Assembly: GCA_032718475.1 (NCBI GenBank)
Contig: JAUCBJ010007289.1
Coordinates: 310,001 to 374,000 of the forward strand
Reading direction: 5' to 3'
Length of the DNA stretch: 64,000 nucleotides
Source: Nemertoderma westbladi
Lineage: Eukaryota; Xenacoelomorpha; Nemertodermatida; Nemertodermatidae
Below, in pieces: positions 52,743-61,930 of the stretch; position 1 is the first letter of the stretch, and every line of letters begins with the position of its first letter. The notes beneath the pieces were generated by a model. It was not told the DNA's origin, did no database searches, and was given only the letters and a program-made list of their open reading frames with translations. Made by a program: the position numbers and the translations under genes.

Positions 52743-55292
52743 CTATCTGTTCCTCTGGGGATAGTTCCCCCTGGCGTCCTCTTCCCTGGGCCGTTTCTTG
52801 GTTATCACCGTTCCTCTGGCATCATCCGCTTTCTGCTTTCGGACCTTCGCCGCCACCTCCCTGCTGATCCCGGTCGTTGGCTCCTTGGGCGCTGGTGTTA
52901 TTAGTGCCCGATACCGCTTCGCCGGTGGCCCCTCAGAGTGGCCCGGTTGTCTCCCTCTGGTGGCGTCCCATAGGATCATTTTCATTGCCTTTGGTACGTG
53001 CTCCGCCAAGAAATCCCTAAACTCCCTTCGGTACTCTGGCGTCCACCTGTCCAAGTATCTTTGCGTGTTCATCACTCCAGCGTACGACGCCGCCGTTGCT
53101 ACCTCTTGGTAGGTAAACGGTAGCCTCCGCTTTATGATTTCCATGTGAGTCTCCTGATTGATAAGGAAGAAACCCCACTTGAACTCCTGGGCCTTCATGC
53201 GCTGGTGCGTCATGGCCCCGACGTCGGCCCACTCCTCGAATCTTGTGAACTTCTCCTCGTCGTTCATCCAGTCGCACTCGCGTCCGTAGTGTCCCCGAAA
53301 GTGGCACTTTGGACATCGGTTATGCAACCGTGGACACGCCCCCATCCTGTGGCTTGGTTCTCTGCAGTAGAGACAAAAGGTTCCCTTTTGGAACCGGTAT
53401 AGGCAGCTGCTTTCCCGATGGGTCTGTCTCCCACAGTAGTCGCAGCCGAGTACCAATGTCTCCCGTCCCACCTCGTCTTTCGTCCCAAGCGATCTCCGCG
53501 GTCTGTGGAGTCGCTGGTAGGCGAACTTCTCTACGTTGGTCTCTCTATCTACGTCGATCTCTCCGCCCCTCTCGGGCATCGTCTCCCCGAATACTATCCG
53601 TGGTGCCGTCCCCGGTTGCTCACCCAACCTGATGGTGCTCCCCGCGAAATCCATCGCCGGCTCCTCGTGCACCCAGGTCCGCTTGCCGGATCTGTTCCAG
53701 AAGGCCCTCGCCCCACTGGCCGTCACCACCCTTCCGCCAACCCAGTCCGTGTCCGAGTGGCCTATCCTCTCGATGGGCGGCATCTCTCCGAACTCGTCGT
53801 CGTCGTCCTCCTCTTCTGGTAGTGTCTCCAATCCCGGTATCCCGATGGATCCACTATGTCCCTTCCCGCCTTGGCTCTCGCCCGTAGCTCTCCATCCCTC
53901 TAGCTCCCTTAACTTCCTTGGCGGTTGGTCGCCCTCGGCGCCCGCTGGTATGGGCATCGTTTGCAACCCCGACGTCGACTGTTTCGGCGATCCCACTGTC
54001 CATCCCAATTCTCGCCCTAGAGACTCCCCCGAACTCCCTGATGAAGTCCAATGAAGTTCGTCTAGGCCTGCCTGTTCCTCGAAGCCGTAACTCTGTGTCC
54101 TGGCCTCCTCTTCCCTCTCCTCTGCTTCTATCCTCTCCCGTCTAGCGACTTCTTCCAGTCGCTTTGCTTCTCGTCTATCCGTCTCTAGCTGCTCCCATCT
54201 CTGATACGGTGTATCTGTCTCCCCGTCTACCAGATGTCGGCTGTTGTAGTACACCGACTCGCCCTTCAGCCCCGGGTGGTCTACCAGACAGTCAAAGGCC
54301 ACTTTAAAGGCTCTCCTGTAGCTTAGGGGTGATCCCGATAACAGAAATGCCCCTGGTTCCCTCTCGATAACCACGGTCATGAATAAGTTAAGCAAACTTA
54401 TCATCATCCAGTCCTCCTGCAGGATATATCGCTTCTGATATACCTTTATCGCTCCCCTGCGGAACTGATATACCTCCTGCTTTCCCGGTCTCGCTCCCCA
54501 CTTTAGCGAGTTCGCTAGTTCTGCTCCGTATTCTTCCCTAAACTTCCCCCAATCCATCGGTTTATGGCATACGAGCCCCAATAATTGGCCCATTGCCACC
54601 GCCCCGCATTGGCCTGTGTTTTCGACTACCCCCAACCCATCCGGTGCCGTCATAGCCATAATGACTTTCTGCATATCCAGGAGGTTGGTGGCGTCTGGAC
54701 CGATGATCCTCTCCGCGTCCTCGCGAATCGCCGATCCCACTTTCGTCGTCGACTTCTCTCTCACTAAGACCTGTACCGCTTTCGGTAACCGGTCTAGTTT
54801 CGGCCCGTCCTTCTTCCCATACGTCCCTAGGTCGAATAAGAAGATGTCCCCATTTGGCGCGGCCAAATGTAGGAGTATGGTCCTGGCCGACCCCGCAGTT
54901 CCTCGTCTCGAACCCGCCTCGTCTTCCACGGTTCCCTCATCATCTAGGATCATATATCCTCCTCTGTTGACGGACTCTATGAATCTCTTCCAGTCCTTCC
55001 TCGGTGATTCCCTCGGGTACTTCGGAATCCCGAACTTCGCCTCGTCCCCTTTCACCACGTAGTGGAAGTGTTGGAAGATCGCGTTGTCCAGCGACGGCGT
55101 CCCGTAGGTCCCGACCAGCCGCTGTTCGTGCATCTCCCTGAAGTGATCCTGCAGCGCTCGCGCTGCGTGACCCCTCACCAACCTCTCGTAGTATCCTCTC
55201 GTCTTCTCTTCCGGATGCCTCTCGGTGAAATCCACCAGTATCTCCTTTCCTCCTGACTCCGCTTTTCTCTTTCTGATCAGCTTACTCGCCAT
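52743..55292 (-). CDS. Element C 3' ORF: exonuclease-like, triple zinc knuckle
   Basis: An intact 849-codon frame starting ATG at 55292. Seen in order: basic start; an RNase D-like core with MILDDEGT (D117, E119), TILLHLAAPNGDIFLFDL (strand pattern typical of DEDD exonucleases), KVGSAIREDAERI (D192), a SLKWGARPG block and YILQEDWMMISLL (Y289, E293, D294); a charged coiled coil (about 365-395); an acidic linker (EEEDDDDE); three CCHC knuckles (CDYCGRQTHRESSC, CLYCREPSHRMGAC, CPKCHFRGHYGREC, ~630-690); a helical domain and a basic tail. Motif order equals ORF3 of element A. DEDDy exonucleases trim RNA or DNA 3' ends; activity here is inferred. Much more G/C-rich than its surroundings. It stays open although pol is broken. 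Confidence 0.85.
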   Translation of the reverse strand: MASKLIRKRKAESGGKEILVDFTERHPEEKTRGYYERLVRGHAARALQDHFREMHEQRLVGTYGTPSLDNAIFQHFHYVVKGDEAKFGIPKYPRESPRKDWKRFIESVNRGGYMILDDEGTVEDEAGSRRGTAGSARTILLHLAAPNGDIFLFDLGTYGKKDGPKLDRLPKAVQVLVREKSTTKVGSAIREDAERIIGPDATNLLDMQKVIMAMTAPDGLGVVENTGQCGAVAMGQLLGLVCHKPMDWGKFREEYGAELANSLKWGARPGKQEVYQFRRGAIKVYQKRYILQEDWMMISLLNLFMTVVIEREPGAFLLSGSPLSYRRAFKVAFDCLVDHPGLKGESVYYNSRHLVDGETDTPYQRWEQLETDRREAKRLEEVARRERIEAEEREEEARTQSYGFEEQAGLDELHWTSSGSSGESLGRELGWTVGSPKQSTSGLQTMPIPAGAEGDQPPRKLRELEGWRATGESQGGKGHSGSIGIPGLETLPEEEDDDDEFGEMPPIERIGHSDTDWVGGRVVTASGARAFWNRSGKRTWVHEEPAMDFAGSTIRLGEQPGTAPRIVFGETMPERGGEIDVDRETNVEKFAYQRLHRPRRSLGTKDEVGRETLVLGCDYCGRQTHRESSCLYRFQKGTFCLYCREPSHRMGACPRLHNRCPKCHFRGHYGRECDWMNDEEKFTRFEEWADVGAMTHQRMKAQEFKWGFFLINQETHMEIIKRRLPFTYQEVATAASYAGVMNTQRYLDRWTPEYRREFRDFLAEHVPKAMKMILWDATRGRQPGHSEGPPAKRYRALITPAPKEPTTGISREVAAKVRKQKADDARGTVITKKRPREEDARGNYPQRNR

Positions 55293-56476
55293 TCCGAACG
55301 TTCACTCGCTCACCTGCAAGGTGGTGCCTTACCAAGGTGCAATACAGATGAGTGATGTATCTAAGATGTTCTGTACGGTTCGATAATGGCCTATTTCCTA
55401 CTTAACTGCGCCTTTTAACCTAAATTATTCCTAATTAATTTTGAAGCTAGTAAATGAGCGTAATTTACAATTTCTGTCCGTTACTTTTATTATGTTCTAG
55501 AATAACTTCCCTTGTGTTGCCACTATTTTACAACTTTCAGCCCTATTCTATTTATTTATCTATTTTAATTTGATTCTACTGTCCTGCTACTTACTACTGC
55601 CTATGGATTATTCTATTCTCTAATCCACATTCTGGCCTACTCTGTGGGTCTATGCAGTGCAGCAGTATGCGTCGTGTGGCCACACGACTTACCCAGCTGT
55701 ACTCATATGCCCCCCTCTCTCTACTAACTGCTAACTAATATCTATATCTATATCCCCCTTTACCTCTTACTCTCTCTCTTCTAACTAACGGTACTACGTA
55801 CCCTCTAACTCTCTAACTAACTAGCGGTACTTATGTACCCTCTAACTCTCTAACTAACTATCGGTACTACGTACCCTCTAACTCTCTAACTAACTATCGG
55901 TACTACGTACCCTCTAACTCTCTACCTAACTAGCGGTACTTACGTACCCTCTAACTCTCTAACTAACTATCGGTACTACGTACCCTCTAACTCTCTAACT
56001 AACTAGCGGTACTTACGTACCCTCTAACTCTCTAACTCTCTAACTAACTAGCGGTACTTACGTACCCTCTAACTCTCTAACTAACTATCGGTACTACGTA
56101 CCCTCTAACTCTCTAACTAACTAGCGGTACTTACGTACCCTCTAACTCTCTAACTAACTAGCGGTACTTACGTACCCTCTAACTAACTAACTAACTAGCG
56201 GTACTTACGTACCCTCTAACTCTCTAACTAACTAGCGGTACTTACGTACCCTCTAACTAACTAACTAACTAGGTACTACGTACCTTCTAACTAACTAACT
56301 GACCAGGTACTACGTACCTCTTAACAAACTTCTGCCTACTAACTGCGTACCTAGCATGTACTATTATTTATTTTATTTTTTTTTTTTTTCTATTTTGTTT
56401 GTGGGAAGGGCGTCTCGCCCTCAATCCCACCCCCCTCAGTCCAAAACTTGGACGACTAAACTTTTCTCTAACTCTG
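55293..56476 (-). other. Element C spacer between pol and 3' ORF
   Basis: Non-coding, Y-rich on the plus strand, with a minisatellite at 55780-56330. Its position matches the pol-ORF2 spacer of A, but I see no sequence similarity. There is no ORF2 equivalent. Confidence 0.6.
55780..56330. repeat. Minisatellite, ~37-40-bp unit with GGTACTACGTACC
   Basis: About 13 tandem units of CTCTCTAACTAACTAGCGGTACTTACGTACCCTCTAA type. Every unit contains a small inverted repeat GGTAC(T)TACGTACC. Some units alternate AGC/ATC before GGTAC, and the right end is degenerate. Confidence 0.9.
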
Positions 56477-57568
56477 CTATGGTGCCCCTTCTAATAGACA
56501 GCATTTGCCTACAGCTCTCCTGTAGGTTTTTCTGTCCTTCGCACCTATCTTTCCACCTATCCGCACTTCTACCAATCGGACTCTTCCGTCCTCGTCGGAG
56601 TAGGTGCCTACAACTCTCGCCAACCGCCATTGGTTGTTGATGATAGTATCATCCGTAACGATTACGAGATCTCCTACTCTTAACTCCCTGTTCGGCTTCC
56701 TCCACTTGCTTCGCTTATGGAGCGTGGGTAGGTATTCCTCGACCCACCTCCTCCAATACTCTGCGCTTATTGCCTTTGCGACTTTCCAACTTTGGCGGGA
56801 GTGTATGTCATCTGGGTCTATACCCCGCATATCGATGGTCGCTGGCCTTTCCATCAGGAAATGGCTAGGCGTCAGCATGTCTAGTGACTCAGGGTCATCA
56901 TTCTCCGGATATAGCGGTCTGCTATTAATGATCCCCTCGCACTTCGCAAGTACCGTCCGTAAGATGTCCTCAGTGACCATGTGGGTGTTCATTAGCTTCG
57001 TCATTAGACGCTTTGAACTGCCCACCAGTCTCTCGACGCATCCTAGTGTATGTGGTGCATACGGCGTCCTTCTCTCCCACTTTACTTGTCATCGTCTCAT
57101 GGCTGCCCTGACTTCTTCTCCCTCCAAGATGTCCAAGGCATCTGCCATCTCACTCTCTGCGCCCACAAAGTTAGTGCCGTTGTCGCTGTATATCACTGTG
57201 ATCGTCCCACCTTTGCGGTCCCTAAACCTTTCTAAGGCGTTAATGAACACCGATGCGGTTGCATCTTGGGCGAGTTCTATCCCTACCGCCCGCGTATTGT
57301 TGCATACGAAGATAATGCCGTAGCGTTTCTCCGTGTGTCGCATCACTTTGATCTTTATCGGCCCGAACATGTCCACACCGCAATGCGTAAATGGCGGGTC
57401 GTGCTGTCTTACCCTACGGCTCGCTCCTTCTTCGCTCATCGGCAGGTCTGGCACTGCCCCACTACCGCTTTTACCTTCTTCCTCAGTTGTTTGACCCAAT
57501 AGGTCCTCCTTATCTCTGTGAGGGTTCGGTTGGTGCCCCCATGTAATATCGATTTGTGGGAGTCCCAT
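56477..57568 (-). pseudogene. Element C integrase core and C-terminus, broken
   Basis: Same frame from 57568 to 56477 but shifted from the upstream frame. It has HCGVDMFGPI (first Asp), IYSDNGTNFVG (second Asp), an in-frame TGA at 57089, the altered Glu region (CVERLVGSSK), then LYPENDDPESLDMLTPSHFL and the GDLVIVTDDTI C-terminal part. The frameshift sits directly after the zinc-region CQTCR at about 57436. Confidence 0.85.
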
Positions 57569-58089
57569 ATAATCTGGTGGACTATTGGCGATCCTGTAGG
57601 AATGATGATGGGTTTCGGTGGTATGACTATGCTGTTGTTATATCCCACCCTAGAATTCATTACTAGAATCCCGTCGTCATTGAGTTGTGGCGACAGCGTA
57701 ATCAGCTCGCTGTCCCGTCGGAGGTGCTGTTGGTTACCGACGCGTTCCACCTCGTCGCCGTAGTTCTTCCGTTGTTCATAGTGGATCACTGCCTTGGCCG
57801 CTCCTTCCAGATCTATGGTTGTCCTGATCTTCTTGTCCTTGCCAACTCCCGCAAGGAAATTTCCGAAGGCTCTCCAGTACGCCACTAGTTTCTTGGTCTT
57901 ATACCAACTAGAACTGTAGCTGAGGAGTTTATCCGTCGGGTTATCGCACAGTTCCCGTCCTGGTTGCACGTCCCTAATCTCCCTCACCACCTGGGAGTAT
58001 ATCTCTTCTCCCTCTGAATCTCCCTCTTCTCCTTCTGATACTACTTCCGAGCCCGGGTCTACCTTCCTCATCGGCGGCCAGGCCTCCAT
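57436..58089 (-). pseudogene. Element C pol middle: RNase H-integrase linker, zinc region
   Basis: In frame with the 58117-61038 segment after a TAG stop. It encodes the ~100-residue linker and the integrase zinc region with IIWDSHKSILHGGTNRTLTEIR and CQTC (HHCC). It ends by frameshift. Confidence 0.85.
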
Positions 58090-58116
58090 ATCGCTAAGAA
58101 ATTGTGGCCCATGTTG

Positions 58117-61092
58117 CTACAATACTTCTTTCTTCAGGAAAGTGTGGCGTTCCACGCCCCTCGACAGCAAGTCTGCTGGGTTCTCGTCTGTTGGGCAGTA
58201 GTGCCACCTTCCCAGTTCTGTGCTCGCCCTTATTTCGTCCACTCTATTCGCGACGAATATCGGGTATCTCGTCCTTTCGTTATGTAGCCAACCAAGCACT
58301 ACCATGGAGTCCGTCCAGTAGTGTGTCTCCACTATGTTGGGAATAGTATCCACTAGGTAGGCTGTGGCTCTTACTCCTAGTCTCGCAGCTGTCAATTCTA
58401 ACTTGGGAACTGATGCTGAATCTGGTGGCGTTGACTTTGCTTTACTAAAGGCTAGTCTTGGCTTATGAGCCCCCTCTCGTTGTACTAAGTAGAGTGCCGC
58501 TCCGTACGCTTCCAACGACGCGTCGGAGAACATGTGTATGTCCAGATTCGTCATGTTCCCAACCGGGAAATACACCCGTGGCATGTTGTATGTTCCCATC
58601 TTCTCCAAGTCTCCTGTCCACTTGCTCCACTGCTTCTTGATTTCCTCTGGTACCTCTACGTCCCACTCATCTTTCAATTTGTATACTCTCTTGAGTATCT
58701 GTTTCCCCGTGACTAATAATGGGGATGCTAGGCCTAGGGGATCGTATATCCTTGCTATATACGATACATAACCCCTCTTCGTGTGGATGTCTGCACCCTC
58801 CTGGCTCAGCTGATCCTGGCTCCTGGCTCCTGGCTTCAGTTCGTCTGTCTCTCTATCCCACATGATTCCCAATGCCTTCTGCTGGGATTCCGTTCTCTTA
58901 ATCGCCATGTCCTGCCCTTTGGCTGTTGTGGGATTATCCATGGTCGATTCTGGTTTCCTGTCCTCTATGGCTTTGATAAATTCTTCTGAACTGGATTGGA
59001 ATTTGGTCAGGTTAAAGCCGGATCCTTTTAGGATGTCGCGAACCTCGCGCCCTGTATCCAGTATCTCCTTAACCGTATTTCCAGACTCCATTCCGTCGTC
59101 TACGTAGAAGCCGCGTCGAATCATATCGACGGCCCTACTGCTGTATCTATCTTCCTTCCCCTTTACTGTGTCTCTCACTGCCATGGTCGTCGTAAATGAA
59201 GACGACTTGGCCCCCATGTTCTGTACTACCATCTTATATGCCGATATTATCGACGGTTCTTCCTCGCCGTTATACCATAAGAAGCGCTGACTGTCGCTAT
59301 CTTCCTCCGTTACACGGACTTGGTTGAACATGCCTTCTATGTCACACGTGAAGGCGTGTTTCCCATTCCTAAATCTAAGTAACACCTCTATGCCCGAATT
59401 GTATATGTTTGGGCCTTCTAACAGGTAGTCGTTTAAGCACTTTCCGTCGGTCTTTGCCGATGCGTCGACTACCATCCTTAGTTTACCTTTCTTTGGATCT
59501 AAAGCCACGTGCAGTGGCAGGTAATATGTCCTATCCGTGTTCGGCTCGTCGACCGGTAACTCCACGGCCCACCCTTTCTCGACGTACTTCTTAATGGTTC
59601 TGTGGATGTACTCATTCTTCTCGGGGCTCCGTTTTAGTGTTTGTTTCAGTTTGCGGAGTCTCGTGAGTACCATCCCCCTATTGTCGGGCAGCGGTATCTT
59701 CGGTAGTTTCCATACCATTCCTATAGTATACCGTCCCTCATCGCATGTCATTGATTCCTCCACGCTTTGTAGAGCCTGCTTGTCTTCTACTGAGGTCCCG
59801 ACTCTGGTTTCTTTCAGTCCCTCGAAATCCTGTCTGAGCAGTCTTTTAAGCTGCTCCTCTGCTCCCTCGTCACCCATTTCCAGCATTGTTCCCGCGAACA
59901 TGCATCCTGATGTCTCCGACATCCTAAATGGTATCTTGCTCTTAATTGGACCACTCAGCGTCCACCCGAATGGTGTTAATATGGCCACCGGGTCACTCTG
60001 CTTGTCTTCGCCGAAGACCGTTTGCATTCTTTCGTGGGCCGTTGGGCAGTCCATACCTACTATGATGGATACCTTCCTAACGTCCACGTCTGGGATTGAG
60101 AAGTCAATGTCGTCCAGGAATTTATATTGCTCGACCTCGATGTTGGTTGGTCGCCTGGCATTGATATTAATTGACTCTATCACTTGGATGGGGTCAATGG
60201 TTGCCCCATAGTCGCATCCTGGTGCCACTGCTGCAATTGCGCACCATCCTGTTCTCATCTCCAGGATCTCATCTTTGCTAGAGATGGTTGTTACCGCCAT
60301 CCTGCTTGGCCTCGTTCTCAATCCTATATCCTCGGCAACCCATTCTTCGACTAATGTGTAGGCAGCTCCACTATCAACCAGCATTAGCGTTGTTACTGAT
60401 CGATTGCCTTCCCCAATCACTCGCACGGGTACTACTCCAAGTAGCACCGTTCCTCCCTTCTTCGCTCCTACTGTGCTCGTCGCCATCGTTTGGCCTCTCC
60501 TTTGACCAAATTTTATCGGCTTCTCCTTGCACTCCCTTGCTCTATGTCCACTCATTACACATCGCGAGTAGATTTTATTGCTGAACGCATAATCTATCTG
60601 ATCCTGCCTAGGTAGCGCCTGCCAGTACCTGCAGTTCATGGTTTGATGAAGCGCATTTGCGTGTAGCTGGCATTTGCTCTTTGGGTCGTAGCCCTCTTTA
60701 TACAGTGTATTGCGTATCGCAGTTGCGTTTGTACCAAAGTCCCTACTATTCTTATTGTTTGGACTTAGCCTACTGGACGTACTGGGGTTATGTTTATTCG
60801 TGTTGTTATTATTTCCCTGTCCGTTCCATGATGTTGTCTTATCCTCGGCTAGCTGTGGACTTGCAGTCCCCTGCGTCGCTGCATATGGCAATGATTGCCT
60901 GAGTCTCGGTAATGCGTTTGATGTGTTGTGCTCTGGTTTCGGTCTATGGTAGTCTGTCTTCGGTCCCTTTCCCAGGCTGTCTTCGCTATAGACTGGGTCA
61001 GTTATTAGCTCAGCCTCGTAGTTTAAGAAGTTTGACATTTCTTCTAAACCCGGTTCCGCACTGTTACGGTATATGGCGCTGTATCCACATTA
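58117..61092 (-). pseudogene. Element C gag end, protease, RT, RNase H
   Basis: ATG at 61038; the frame is open to a TAA near 61090. It starts at what looks like the last helix of the gag domain. One degenerate cysteine region (CQLHANALHQTMNC, CVMSGHRAREC) stands in the place of gag knuckles. The protease has LMLVDSGAAYTLV near residue 220. RT has FTCDIEGMFNQV near 565 and FYVDDG (YVDD) near 645, and RNase H has HMFSDASLEAYGAALYL near 835. It ends at an in-frame TAG at 58117. Catalytic residues are present, but the missing gag and later breaks make it inactive. Confidence 0.88.
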
Positions 61093-61386
61093 TTAGTCCG
61101 TTATACTGTACGTAATATTAGTCCGTTGTGCAGCATAATATTTTAGATAAGGTATAATAGCGAGGTGATATTTAGATAGGGAAATCAAAACGCCCATGTA
61201 TTTGAATCCATCCATTTTGTATAATATGTAGCCCTACCTACGTAATTTTGTATTAGGATATATGTAGATAGTTCCAGGGTAGCAAGTTCAGTTGGACCCT
61301 GGATTTTGTGCTTGCTGTTATTAGCTTCAATAGGGCTAGCATATAGGGACGCTGTCCTGGCCATTCAGCAGCCAGGGACATGATCC

Positions 61387-61404
61387 ATTACCATATATGG
61401 TAAT
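61387..61404. promoter_or_regulatory. 18-bp palindrome with CArg-box core, second copy
   Basis: Identical to 457-474 (ATTACCATATATGGTAAT). Confidence 0.35.
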
Positions 61405-61494
61405 AATTTGAGTTTTGGGCAGCAATACGGCTACAATCCGGCCTCCTTATTGGACTAGCTACTTCCAGGTTGGTCTAATGCTAGCGCGGACTGG

Positions 61495-61590
61495 AGAGCC
61501 AATAGGAGAGCGATTGAGTCACCCTATTGCATCACCCCACTCGGATCACCTATAAATTGGCGGTGTGCCGGTAGAGCTCTATTCTATCCC
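61495..61590 (+). promoter_or_regulatory. Possible core promoter (CCAAT, TATA)
   Basis: On the plus strand AGCCAATAGG at about 61499 is followed by CACCTATAAATTGG at about 61549. The left repeat copy keeps a similar CCTATATTTTG on its minus strand near 314-325, so the box is conserved within the family. It would drive transcription rightward, off the window. Confidence 0.35.
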
Positions 61591-61930
61591 CAACCTTATT
61601 CACCTACAATCCCTATTCACTTTTGACGGATATTTTGTTAGAAGTATAATTTAGCGTATTTTCTGCAATTTGCTATTTTCGATTAATTTCTCAAAATGAT
61701 TTGCTAGTGCGATTATTCTTAATTGCGTTTCTCAATCAACCCTATCGATTACTGCTAATTACAATCGGAACTATGATTTCTACCTCCTTTTGTTAATGGT
61801 TCTATGTGATTCCTTTCTACGCAATAATCCTAAGGGATTTCTGAGACTGTCAGACTTTGTGATTTTGCATGCGCCGCTACGGTAGCTATTAGCATAATGG
61901 AGGGCTAAGGTGCCAGTAGGCGGTGGGCAC

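Larger units (their letters stand above)
51570..61092 (-). mobile_element. Element C: BEL/Pao-type element with 3' accessory ORF
   Basis: On the minus strand: truncated gag-protease-RT-RNase H-integrase (61038-56477, broken), a spacer with a minisatellite, an intact 849-codon ORF (55292-52743), a ~630-bp 3' untranslated part, a polypurine tract at 52104-52112 and a 3' LTR (51570-52103). The DUF1759 gag domain and the 5' LTR are not present. At about 61092 the pol frame meets the dispersed repeat, so the element is 5'-truncated or rearranged. Its layout repeats that of element A: accessory protein downstream of integrase. Confidence 0.8.
61085..61930 (-). repeat. Dispersed repeat, right copy (inverted relative of 1-809)
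   Basis: Read on the minus strand it aligns with 1-809 in order, including the 18-bp palindrome, the GATGCAATA block and the TAATAATG-like edge. It adjoins the truncated gag-pol of element C at that edge. Overall similarity is moderate with indels. Confidence 0.6.
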
